From Candidatus Rifleibacteriota bacterium (lineage in GTDB: Bacteria > Muiribacteriota > Ozemobacteria > Ozemobacterales > Ozemobacteraceae), in assembly GCA_028691595.1 (NCBI GenBank), contig JAQUZA010000164.1, positions 1 through 6,996 on the forward strand: a DNA stretch of 6,996 bases. Direction: 5' to 3'. The position numbers were made by a program, and so were the translations under genes. Below, in pieces: positions 1 through 6,792 of this stretch. How positions within the stretch are numbered: position 1 is the stretch's first letter; every line of letters starts with the position of its first letter. The notes beneath the pieces were generated by a model that did no database searches, was not told the DNA's origin, and saw nothing but the letters and a program-made list of their open reading frames with translations.

Positions 1-2397
1 CACACCAGGTTCGCGGATCGGAGTTGGCGAAGGAACTTCGTCTTCTTCAACCGCCGGCGCATCGGCCATTTCGTCATCAAGAAAAGCTTCATCAGGAATA
101 TAAGAGGGCTGAGGCCTGGCCGCCACACTCTGAAGAACAGCAGTGTCCGGGTTATCGCGAGATATCCAGCTGCCGCTGACGGCTGGGGCTTTAACAGGCT
201 GGCGATTGGCACCTGCCTGGTAGTCTCCTCTAAAGAAGTCAGCGTCTGGCATAAAGCCTGAATCAGCCACGGCTCCTGAATAAGCCCCATCATCATCGGC
301 TTCATAACCGTTAGAAGCTGCAACGACAGTTGCAGAACCATGACGACATTCAACGAGGGGCTGTGATTCTATCGGAAACACCTGCGAAACGACTTCGTTG
401 CCGGGGCAACCCTTCGAAGCGAGCTTGCCGGTGGCCATGCAGACCCGGCATCTTACCGCGCCGTCTGGAACCGGAAAATCATTTTTCGGGTAGTTTTTAA
501 GAACCGGCTCCATAAACTGCTTCCAGACCGGACCGCAGACCGAACCGCCCGCTTTGCCTTTTCCGAGGGTTTTAGGCATATCAAAACCAAACTGAACAAT
601 AGTAACCAGATCAGGGGTTATGCCATTGAACCAGGCATCGACATAGTCGTTAGTGGTCCCTGTTTTGCCGCCAATCGCCCTTCCGGGTATTCTGGCGCGA
701 GCACCGGTGCCACGTTCAACGGCTGTTTTAAGCATATCGCAGACCATTGCAGCATTAACGGCCTTCATAACTTCTTTAGCGCGCGGCAGGTTTTCTTCGA
801 TGAGATTACCATCGCGGTCAACCACTTTCAAAATAGAGAGAGGCGGGCAGTAAATACCCGAGTTGGCAAAAACACCGTAAGCAGAGGCCATTTCAAGCGG
901 AGTGAACTGCCCGGAACCAAGGGCCAGTGAAAGGTTTGGTTCCATTGGCGATGAAACCCCGAGACGCTTGGCAAAACGAATAACCTTGGCCGGGGTAAGC
1001 TTGTCGATAAGTTTGACCGCCGGAACGTTAAAGCTTTTACAGAGCGCCTTCATGAGGGTCACGGCCCCATGAAACTTTAAATCATAGTTTTTTGGCGACC
1101 AGACTTTTCTTGTCCAGGGGTTGGTATATGAAATAAACTCATCAACAACCATATCGCCCGGCAAAGAACCCTCTTCAAGAGCACAGGCATAGACAAATGG
1201 CTTAAAAGAAGAGCCTGGCTGGCGAAATGCCTGCGTAACCCTGTTAAATTGTGACTGTTCAAAGCTTCTGCCACCATACATGGCTTTAATATGGCCATTT
1301 TTGGGATCAAGGCAAACCAGAGAGCCATTCAAGCCTGGGTATTTAGTAATAGGAAACTCTTTAAAAATTGGCGCGGAAGCCATTGCAGCTTCTGCATGCT
1401 GCTGCATGTCATAATCAAGAGTGGTATAAACCTTCAGTCCACCATTGTAAACAAGGTTCGCTCCATATTTTTCAATCAGCTGGTCGCGAACATAAGTCAC
1501 AAAGTATGGAGCTTTGAATTCCTGGGTTTTGATTTCCTGGAGAACCGGTTTGTCAACTTTTGCCTCCTCATACTGTGCTGGAGTAATAAAGCCAAGTTCC
1601 ACCATTTTTGCCAGCACCAGAGATTTTCGCCCTTCGTTATTCTTTGGATGCTTAAGGGGCGAAAAGGCAACGGGACTTTTCGGGATGCCTGCGAGCATAG
1701 CACATTCACTTATTGTGAGGTTTTTGGGGTCTTTGGCAAAATACAATTCAGCAGCGGCAGCCAACCCGTAGGCTCCGTGACCAAAATAGATCTCATTCAG
1801 ATAGAGGGTCAGAATCTCTTCTTTTGAGTATTTTCTTTCGAGCTGAAAAGCCATCATTGCTTCGATAGCTTTTCGTTTAAAAGTTTTTTCACTGGTAAGA
1901 AAGGCATTTTTGACCAGCTGCTGAGTAAGGGTTGAAGCCCCCTGCACTACTCTGCCGGCCTGAATATTTTTGGCCATGGCACGGGCAATACCGACAAGGT
2001 CGATGCCGTAATGCTCGTAGAAGCGCTCGTCTTCAATCGCAACCACGGCATGCTTCATTATATCGGGGATTTCCTGGCTGGAAAGAATGCGCGTGCGGTT
2101 TTCTTCAGCGTGCAGCTTAGCGAGAAGCGTGCCCCTGGTATCAAAAACCTGAGAGGTCAGATTAGGCCTGTAAGAATTATCAGCAATGATGGGTATTTTT
2201 TCAGAAAAACCTTTAACAATGCCAATAACCGCACCAGTAACGATGATAATCGTAATAATACTCAGAACGAAGCCAAGTTTAAAAAAGAACCAGAGCCAGC
2301 CAATTACCTTCTGGGTAATCGTCTCCGATTCCTGATCTTCGTCATCTTCGTTGGGATCTTCAATTTCTTCAGGGTCATCCCCGTTAAAAAAAAGCAT
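1..2397 (-). CDS. Class A penicillin-binding protein (PBP1A-type), C-terminus cut by window edge
   Basis: This bifunctional cell-wall synthase polymerises lipid II into glycan strands and cross-links the stem peptides on the outer face of the cytoplasmic membrane. Reading from the ATG at 2397 gives 799 codons with no stop before the window edge. Residues 6-25 are a strongly acidic cytoplasmic tail, and residues 31-62 form one membrane anchor. The GT51 glycosyltransferase domain follows, with EDERFYEH at 122-129 (E122 the likely catalytic Glu), GASTLTQQLVKN at 153-164, and ERKYSKEE...LYLNEIYFGHGAYG to 211. The transpeptidase domain has SSFK at 396-399 (S396 the nucleophile), SFN at 455-457 and KTGT at 578-581. 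A Cys-containing segment (C650, C653, C664, C684) and an acidic, Pro-rich tail of over 100 residues come last. An in-frame TGA lies just upstream, so 2397 is the most 5' start. AGGA sits 9 nt before it. The gene diverges from folC. It could be named mrcA, ponA or pbpF; the exact orthology cannot be read here. Confidence 0.96.
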   Translation of the reverse strand, partial: MLFFNGDDPEEIEDPNEDDEDQESETITQKVIGWLWFFFKLGFVLSIITIIIVTGAVIGIVKGFSEKIPIIADNSYRPNLTSQVFDTRGTLLAKLHAEENRTRILSSQEIPDIMKHAVVAIEDERFYEHYGIDLVGIARAMAKNIQAGRVVQGASTLTQQLVKNAFLTSEKTFKRKAIEAMMAFQLERKYSKEEILTLYLNEIYFGHGAYGLAAAAELYFAKDPKNLTISECAMLAGIPKSPVAFSPLKHPKNNEGRKSLVLAKMVELGFITPAQYEEAKVDKPVLQEIKTQEFKAPYFVTYVRDQLIEKYGANLVYNGGLKVYTTLDYDMQQHAEAAMASAPIFKEFPITKYPGLNGSLVCLDPKNGHIKAMYGGRSFEQSQFNRVTQAFRQPGSSFKPFVYACALEEGSLPGDMVVDEFISYTNPWTRKVWSPKNYDLKFHGAVTLMKALCKSFNVPAVKLIDKLTPAKVIRFAKRLGVSSPMEPNLSLALGSGQFTPLEMASAYGVFANSGIYCPPLSILKVVDRDGNLIEENLPRAKEVMKAVNAAMVCDMLKTAVERGTGARARIPGRAIGGKTGTTNDYVDAWFNGITPDLVTIVQFGFDMPKTLGKGKAGGSVCGPVWKQFMEPVLKNYPKNDFPVPDGAVRCRVCMATGKLASKGCPGNEVVSQVFPIESQPLVECRHGSATVVAASNGYEADDDGAYSGAVADSGFMPDADFFRGDYQAGANRQPVKAPAVSGSWISRDNPDTAVLQSVAARPQPSYIPDEAFLDDEMADAPAVEEDEVPSPTPIREPGV

Positions 2398-2420
2398 AAA
2401 GCACCATCCTGTTCAAACAG

Positions 2421-2448
2421 AGTACAATAAAACAATCGGCATTTTCAA
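2421..2448 (-). promoter_or_regulatory. Candidate sigma70-type promoter for the PBP gene
   Basis: On the minus strand, TTGAAA (2448-2443, five of six matches to the -35 consensus) is followed after 16 bases by TGTACT (2426-2421, four of six matches to -10). Transcription would begin near 2414, leaving a leader of about 17 nt that contains the AGGA ribosome-binding site. The position fits the divergent gene, but the -10 is weak and this is a match by eye only. Confidence 0.35.
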
Positions 2449-2499
2449 GGATAGACGTAAGAAAACAATACATTTTATCTTTTTTTGTTGGGCGCATTC

Positions 2500-2508
2500 T
2501 GCTATATT
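2500..2508 (+). promoter_or_regulatory. Candidate extended -10 promoter for folC-namZ
   Basis: TGCTATATT reads as an extended -10 element (TGn followed by TATATT, five of six matches to consensus). The -35 position at the usual 17-bp spacing is only a T-run (2480-2485), which an extended -10 can tolerate. A start near 2514-2516 would leave a leader of about 25-40 nt before the two possible folC start codons. The divergent PBP promoter candidate lies about 50 bp to the left. Confidence 0.45.
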
Positions 2509-2554
2509 AGCGTCGCTTGAGCCCAAATTCACCGCACAAATGGAATCCATTAGC

Positions 2555-3829
2555 ATGAAAATTCATGAAGCGACCAGGTGGATCCTCGACAGAGGCACCA
2601 GAACAGGCCCCTATGGCCTCGACCGTATAAACTTCCTCCTAGAAGAACTGGGAAACCCCCAGAATAATTTTGCCTGCGTCCTGATCGGCGGCACCAATGG
2701 CAAAGGCTCAGTCACAGCCATAACAGAGTCTATTCTTCTGCAATGTGAAGACTATGTTACCGGCAGTTTCACTTCGCCACATCTTGTAGACATCCGTGAG
2801 CGCATTAAAATTCAGGGCCAACAAATGTCAGACAAATTGTGGGTCAACGGCACTTTGGCTATCCAGGAAGTTGCCAAGGTTATGGAGAAAGAGCCTTCAA
2901 TCGGCGCTGCCAGCTTTTTTGAAGCAGTCGCTTCCCTTGCATTCTGGGGCTTTAACGAAGCCGAGATCGATCTGGCGATCGTTGAAGTAGGTCTTGGCGG
3001 CCGTTTCGACTCAACCAATGCTTGCAGTCCTGAAGTCTCTGTAATTACCAACATCGGCACTGATCACCAGGAATTTCTTGGCATCGGGAAACTGGCGATT
3101 GCCAACGAGAAACTGGGAATTCTGCGAAAAAAACGCCCCCTGATAACGGGTGAGAAGTCACCCGAAATTCTGGAAGAATTTGAGAAAGCATGCCGCCAGA
3201 AAGACAGTCAGCTGATTGTTGCCAGACCGGGTAAAGAGTTCACCAACGTTGAAAGTCGCCCTGACGGCCATCTTATTAAGCTTTCATTCTGTGATGAGCC
3301 AATTTTTCTGGCTCTACCCGGTGAGCATCAGCTTGAAAATCTTGCGATTGCCCTGGAGCTGGTCGGCCAACTTCGCAAACACGGCTTCGCCATTCCAGAT
3401 GAAGCGGTCTGCAAAGGCATCGAGGCTGTTAAATGGCCCGGCAGACTTCAATGGATAGAAGGCAACCCGCCAATTCTGCTGGATGGTGCTCACAACGCCG
3501 AAGGGCTGGAGACCCTGGTATCTTATCTCCGGGATTTTCCGCCACCCGCACCGTTGAACATAATTTTTGGCGCGTTAAAAGACAAGCCCTTTGTGGAAAT
3601 GGCTGCGAAGCTCAGCAGTTTTGGGCACAGGCTTTGCTTTGTCCCCCCCGCCTGCAACCGTACCATGACCAGAGAAACGTTTGGCTCGACACCCCTTGCC
3701 GACAAGTGGCAATGGTTCGACACTCTCAGCTCAGCACTCACCTTTTGCCGGGCTGAAAGCGGAAGCATTCTAATTACCGGATCTCTCTACCTGATTTCTG
3801 ATGCGTTAAAGGAACTTGGCAAACAATGA
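2555..3829 (+). CDS. folC: Bifunctional folylpolyglutamate / dihydrofolate synthase
   Basis: This cytoplasmic Mur-ligase-fold enzyme uses ATP to add glutamate to reduced folates and, in most bacteria, also to dihydropteroate. The 424 residues match the family's usual length. Visible motifs in order are the P-loop GTNGKGS (46-52), SPH (74-76), VEVGLGGRFDSTN (143-155), NIGTDH (166-171), IANEKLGIL (182-190, with the Lys that is carbamylated in relatives), WPGRLQW (294-300), LLDGAHN (308-314) and FGALKDK (338-344). The start at 2555 is chosen because the protein then begins MKIHEATRWILDRG, which aligns with known FolC N-termini. An in-frame ATG at 2540 is the alternative, adding five residues. 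Neither has a strong Shine-Dalgarno. The open frame runs further upstream to 2351, but that part overlaps the PBP gene and passes the candidate promoter. Its stop overlaps the next start. Dual versus single activity cannot be decided from sequence alone. Confidence 0.95.
   Translation: MKIHEATRWILDRGTRTGPYGLDRINFLLEELGNPQNNFACVLIGGTNGKGSVTAITESILLQCEDYVTGSFTSPHLVDIRERIKIQGQQMSDKLWVNGTLAIQEVAKVMEKEPSIGAASFFEAVASLAFWGFNEAEIDLAIVEVGLGGRFDSTNACSPEVSVITNIGTDHQEFLGIGKLAIANEKLGILRKKRPLITGEKSPEILEEFEKACRQKDSQLIVARPGKEFTNVESRPDGHLIKLSFCDEPIFLALPGEHQLENLAIALELVGQLRKHGFAIPDEAVCKGIEAVKWPGRLQWIEGNPPILLDGAHNAEGLETLVSYLRDFPPPAPLNIIFGALKDKPFVEMAAKLSSFGHRLCFVPPACNRTMTRETFGSTPLADKWQWFDTLSSALTFCRAESGSILITGSLYLISDALKELGKQ
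3808..3814 (+). promoter_or_regulatory. Ribosome-binding site for namZ inside the folC end
   Basis: AAAGGAA lies within the last codons of folC, about 11-12 nt before the ATG at 3826. The ATG overlaps the folC TGA as ATGA. Together these fix the namZ start and suggest that translation of the two genes is coupled. Confidence 0.6.
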
Positions 3830-4989
3830 AATTCGAACCCGGGATTGAAAGCTTTTTTGCAGCCAATCATCCTCGTGGCCGCTCTCGCGTTGCAGTGGTA
3901 ACTAATTTTACCGGCCGGGACCGCCACGGCGTTCATCTGGTAAGGCGGCTGGCTGAGGACAGCCGGTTTGAACTGAAGCGAATCTTTACTCCAGAACATG
4001 GCTTTGATTCTGATGCCCCAGATGGGGAGCACGTTGCCGATTCAAGCCATTCAGAACTCAAAGTAGAAATTGTCAGCCTCTACGGAACGATGAAAAAACC
4101 AGCGCCGGAATATCTGCGTGATCTTGATATGCTGATTTACGACATACAGGATGTTGGAGTCAGGTTTTACACTTATATTTCCACCCTGCGCAATGTCATG
4201 GAATCAGCAGATGAAGCCGGTGTCAACTTTGCAGTTCTTGACCGGCCAGATGTTCTGGGCGGAGTCATCGTTGAGGGGCCAATGCTCGAACCTCAGCTTA
4301 AATCATTTGTCGGGCACCTGCCGGTTGCCTTGAGATACGGTTTAACTCCGGGGGAGTTGGCGTTGTGGTGGAAAAAGGAAGCCGGCCTGCAAATCGAAGT
4401 CAAGGTATATGAATGCCAGCATTACCGTTGCCCGACTGCCTTTTCCGGGCTGGGTTTTCCATGGTTCAAGCCTTCACCCAGTATGCCTGATACGGCAACC
4501 GCTGCCTTTTACCCGGGAACCTGCCTTTTTGAAGGAACCGAACTGGCGGAGGGGCGTGGAACATCAGACCCGTTCAGGAATCTAGGAGCTCCATGGGTAG
4601 ACGGCCAGGCCTGGGCAAATTGCCTCAAGCCACTTCTGCCAGAGAACATTCTCGTCAAAGCAACTTCGTTTACCCCTGAATTCGGCAAATGCGCTGGCGA
4701 ACAGTGCAATGGAATCAACCTCAACAGCCTCACCAGCAACATAGATAACGCAGTTTATGTTGGAGTCGCTGCCCTGTATGCTCTTATGCAAACACACCCC
4801 GGCCAGGTCAGCTTTGCCGGTAGACCTGGCCTTTCTGAGCCTTTTATCGACTATCTGGCCGGAACCAGCCTCATAAGGAAAGGGCTTCTCGTCGGCGAGA
4901 AGCCCTCTGATATCCTTACAAATGCCTGTGGCGGCACCGATCTGTTTCGCGAAAAAAGAAAAGAATTTTTTCTTTATCCAAGGGGTTGA
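3826..4989 (+). CDS. namZ: DUF1343 / NamZ-family exo-beta-N-acetylmuramidase (GH171), without signal peptide
   Basis: Characterised members of this family remove N-acetylmuramic acid from the non-reducing end of peptidoglycan fragments during cell-wall turnover. The 387 residues cover the whole domain: TNFTG (26-30), PEHGF (56-60, carrying the conserved Glu-His), DIQDVGVRFYTYI (106-118), LDRPD (138-142), VEGPML (149-154), PSPSMP (216-221), and YPGTCLFEGTEL followed by AEGRGT (229-246). The protein begins MKFEPGIESFF, directly at the domain, with no hydrophobic leader. Known homologues such as that of Bacillus subtilis are secreted, so this one looks cytoplasmic. The start is set by the ATGA overlap with folC and a ribosome-binding site in the folC end, which leaves little room for a missed leader. 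The family assignment is firm. The activity is inferred from the family, and cytosolic recycling of muropeptides is my inference. Confidence 0.88.
   Translation: MKFEPGIESFFAANHPRGRSRVAVVTNFTGRDRHGVHLVRRLAEDSRFELKRIFTPEHGFDSDAPDGEHVADSSHSELKVEIVSLYGTMKKPAPEYLRDLDMLIYDIQDVGVRFYTYISTLRNVMESADEAGVNFAVLDRPDVLGGVIVEGPMLEPQLKSFVGHLPVALRYGLTPGELALWWKKEAGLQIEVKVYECQHYRCPTAFSGLGFPWFKPSPSMPDTATAAFYPGTCLFEGTELAEGRGTSDPFRNLGAPWVDGQAWANCLKPLLPENILVKATSFTPEFGKCAGEQCNGINLNSLTSNIDNAVYVGVAALYALMQTHPGQVSFAGRPGLSEPFIDYLAGTSLIRKGLLVGEKPSDILTNACGGTDLFREKRKEFFLYPRG
4881..4906. terminator. Perfect 11-bp hairpin inside namZ, possible terminator of the minus operon
   Basis: AGGGCTTCTCG (4881-4891) and its exact complement CGAGAAGCCCT (4896-4906) flank the 4-nt loop TCGG. 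The stem lies within namZ codons for residues R351 to P360. Read on the minus strand it falls about 90 nt beyond the stop of the converging operon and is followed by TTCCTTATG, a partial U-tract. Read on the plus strand no U-tract follows. The stem is certain. The terminator role on the minus strand is plausible but not shown, and coding constraint alone could not easily demand such symmetry. Confidence 0.45.
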
Positions 4990-5002
4990 AAAGTATCAAC
5001 CC
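4983..5002. repeat. 7-bp inverted repeat containing both convergent stop codons
   Basis: GGGTTGA (4983-4989) and TCAACCC (4996-5002) are exact complements around the 6-nt loop AAAGTA. The namZ stop TGA ends the left arm, and the complement of the opposing gene's TGA begins the right arm, so the loop is exactly the 6-bp intergenic gap. An outer G-T pair could extend the stem. No U-run follows on either strand, so it is at best a weak bidirectional terminator or an RNA end-protecting hairpin. Confidence 0.4.
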
Positions 5003-5826
5003 TCCGGCTGGGTGACCTTCCAGCGATTCAGCCAAAGCTCACGGCCGTTTCTTTCGAGAACGAGAAGATTATCCTGGTTATCGAATGCCACGTCACGTGG
5101 GCTGACTTTTTCGGGGCCATCGAGTTTCCAGAACATGCGGCCGTTATTGCCGATAAATGCGAGCTTGCGGGTGGTGCCCTCTACTGACGAAACCAGAAGC
5201 TCGCCCTCAGAACCGGCGGGTCCGACTTCTATGCCAGAGGGAACGAATTCAGGTGAGAAGGTGTAGGCCTCACTCATCAGGTTTCCAAGGCAGTCATAAA
5301 GATCGGCACCCCAGATTCCTGAAGGCTTGAGCTGCATTGTCCAGAAGAACCCGTGAGGAACAGGCAGGGCAAAGTTTATGTTATCAATTTCTGCTGCCTG
5401 AGTGGCGTTTTTTGCCAGGAAATAAGCTTTGTCGCCGCCTGAAAGCAGCAGACCTTCGTCACATGCCTCAATGCGGCAGGCATCCCAGGTCCGGGCAGGC
5501 CACGAAGGAAGAAGATGCCCGCCGAGGTGCCCTTCTTCATCGATGTAGACCATCTGACCAAGCACCACGTCAAAATCAAGAATCTTTTCTGAGTCAGTTT
5601 TGCCGGCGAAAGCTTCGCCTGTTTCAAGGTCAAAGCGAACGAATTTGCCGGAGCTGTTAGCGACAAAGACTTTTCCTTCGGCGCTGCGCATGCCCAGCAG
5701 ACCGTTTTCAATGTCTGAACCAATTTTGAACAGGGGTTCACGGGTAAATTCAGACTGAGCAACGAGCAGACCAGCTGAAGAAAGCATCAAAGCAAAAACC
5801 AACAAAAGCCTGTAAGTTTTAATCAT
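4996..5826 (-). CDS. Exported beta-propeller-like protein of unknown function
   Basis: I do not recognise a named family. The 276-residue product starts MIKTYRLLLVFALMLSSAGL, a clear signal peptide with likely cleavage after LLVA (about residue 23), so it should be exported. The mature part has repeating beta-strand blocks such as GKVFVANSSGKFVRFDLETG (51-70), QMVYIDEEGHL (91-101), GELLVSS (208-214), and FDNQDNLLVLERNGRELWLNRW (248-269). These resemble the blades of NHL or PQQ-type propellers, although the protein is short for a full one. It has three cysteines (C117, C122, C179). The start at 5826 is preferred over an ATG at 5841 because it overlaps the upstream stop as ATGA and puts the signal peptide at the N-terminus. 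The gene is last in a minus-strand operon behind an NHL-repeat protein of similar design. A structural, ligand-binding or envelope-scaffold role is possible, but none is shown. Confidence 0.8.
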   Translation of the reverse strand: MIKTYRLLLVFALMLSSAGLLVAQSEFTREPLFKIGSDIENGLLGMRSAEGKVFVANSSGKFVRFDLETGEAFAGKTDSEKILDFDVVLGQMVYIDEEGHLGGHLLPSWPARTWDACRIEACDEGLLLSGGDKAYFLAKNATQAAEIDNINFALPVPHGFFWTMQLKPSGIWGADLYDCLGNLMSEAYTFSPEFVPSGIEVGPAGSEGELLVSSVEGTTRKLAFIGNNGRMFWKLDGPEKVSPRDVAFDNQDNLLVLERNGRELWLNRWKVTQPEG

Positions 5827-6788
5827 TTCGTTACGTCCCATTCAACAGTTTTTACAGCGAATTTGCCTTCGGGGGCAGCGAAGAAATCTGCCTCAGCAAC
5901 ATAGATCGTCTGATTGGCGCTGGCAACGAATCTGTTCATAGAACCGGGGGGAACAAGATCAAGTCTGCGGTTGATTCGAGCACAGTCGCTGATCTCGACC
6001 AATACCAGCGAACCCTTAAAGCCGCCGGCAGGTACAAATGAAACCAGAAGGCTGTCGTCGGTTCCGGCACTCCAGACCCGGGCGTTCTGCATGTCGGGCA
6101 AGCCCACATGAACGCTCTTCAATAACTGGCCCCGGGCAGAATAGATGCGATGGAAATAACCACCACGTTCACTGTAATTCAGTAAATGAAGGCGGCCCCT
6201 CTTGTCGAGGGCGAACCCTGAACGCTGCCATGGGATTTCGCGCACGAGCTCGCCGTAGGCAGTGAATACCGAAATTACCGTTCGACCGTAATCGCCAACA
6301 TAAAGCCTGCCGCCGGCATCGACTTCAAGCTGATGAATCTGAAGAAATTGCCCTGGCTCGACACCACGGCCGCCCACCCGTAAGAGTTCTTTGCCATCGG
6401 CAAGAGAAAGCTTGCGAACAATGCAGTCTGAGGCATCGGCCACCCACACTGATTCAGGTTGCCCCGAGACACCGGCGACCAGCGCAAAATCTTCAAGAAG
6501 TTTAAAACCTTCAAGGCCTGGAACAGTTAAATCAGCCTTAAGCTCATTCTTCTGGTCGAAACCATAGAGTTTGCCACCGATTGAATCAAGGAGCCAGAGA
6601 TTCTGGCCAAAAATTCTGAAGGACATTGGGCCATAAGGGGCATCTTCAGCAAATTTGGGGTCTGTTTTGCTGTTAAACACCGCCACCTTGCCCCGATCAT
6701 TACCATAGTCAATTTTCCAGGACTGGGCTTGAGCACCAACTGCAACTGCAAGCGTAAGAATCAGCGCGATTAAAACTCTGCGATTCAT
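5823..6788 (-). CDS. Exported NHL-repeat beta-propeller protein
   Basis: The 321 residues begin with a textbook signal peptide, MNRRVLIALILTLAVAVGAQA, with probable cleavage after residue 21. Propeller-blade sequences follow: SVWVADASDCIVRKLSL (113-129), then the clearest NHL unit at 137-183, which contains RVGGRGVEPGQF, VDAGGRLYVGDYG, a hydrophobic strand and AYGELVREI, and then LDKRGRLHLLNYSERG (194-209). Later blades (240-300) are more diverged. There are two cysteines, C122 and C269, each preceded by Ser-Asp; they could form a disulfide. NHL propellers usually bind proteins, peptides or sugars, and no catalytic motif is visible here. AAAGG in the end of the preceding gene serves as ribosome-binding site, and the stop overlaps the next start by four bases. 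Position between a likely cell-wall peptidase and another exported propeller suggests an envelope role, which is inference. Confidence 0.85.
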   Translation of the reverse strand: MNRRVLIALILTLAVAVGAQAQSWKIDYGNDRGKVAVFNSKTDPKFAEDAPYGPMSFRIFGQNLWLLDSIGGKLYGFDQKNELKADLTVPGLEGFKLLEDFALVAGVSGQPESVWVADASDCIVRKLSLADGKELLRVGGRGVEPGQFLQIHQLEVDAGGRLYVGDYGRTVISVFTAYGELVREIPWQRSGFALDKRGRLHLLNYSERGGYFHRIYSARGQLLKSVHVGLPDMQNARVWSAGTDDSLLVSFVPAGGFKGSLVLVEISDCARINRRLDLVPPGSMNRFVASANQTIYVAEADFFAAPEGKFAVKTVEWDVTK

Positions 6789-6792
6789 TTCA

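Larger units (their letters stand above)
2398..2554. other. Divergent intergenic region between the PBP gene and folC
   Basis: This AT-rich stretch has no supported gene. It carries the candidate PBP promoter (2448-2421, minus strand) and the candidate extended -10 for folC (2500-2508), arranged back to back without overlap. A T-rich run (about 2472-2489) lies between them. I see no convincing operator palindrome or riboswitch. The start codon of the PBP is followed at once by a T8 tract (positions 2386-2393 read as A8 on the plus strand). Confidence 0.7.

Noticed and set aside
1291..1827. 178-codon open frame on the plus strand
   Set aside because: It is antisense to the PBP gene, whose GT51 and transpeptidase motifs are unmistakable on the minus strand. 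The translated product is rich in Phe, Cys and Ser and shows no domain.
2351..2554. Upstream in-frame extension of folC
   Set aside because: It would overlap the 5' end of the PBP gene, pass over the candidate promoter at 2500-2508, and add residues unlike any FolC N-terminus.
3433..3756. 107-codon frame inside folC
   Set aside because: It is a shifted shadow of folC codons for the C-terminal domain, with no independent signals.
4955..4975. AT-rich inverted repeat AAAGAAAA / TTTTCTTT near the end of namZ, considered as a terminator
   Set aside because: The stem has a single G-C pair, so it would be unstable. It lies in codons for a Lys/Glu/Phe-rich C-terminus that explain the base composition.
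4922..5266. 114-codon plus-strand open frame across the convergent junction
   Set aside because: It starts in another frame inside namZ and runs antisense through the propeller gene. There is no start context or recognisable domain.
5827..5841. ATG at 5841 as start of the second propeller gene
   Set aside because: It would add MGRNE before the signal peptide and lengthen the overlap with the upstream gene. The ATG at 5826 gives a standard ATGA overlap.
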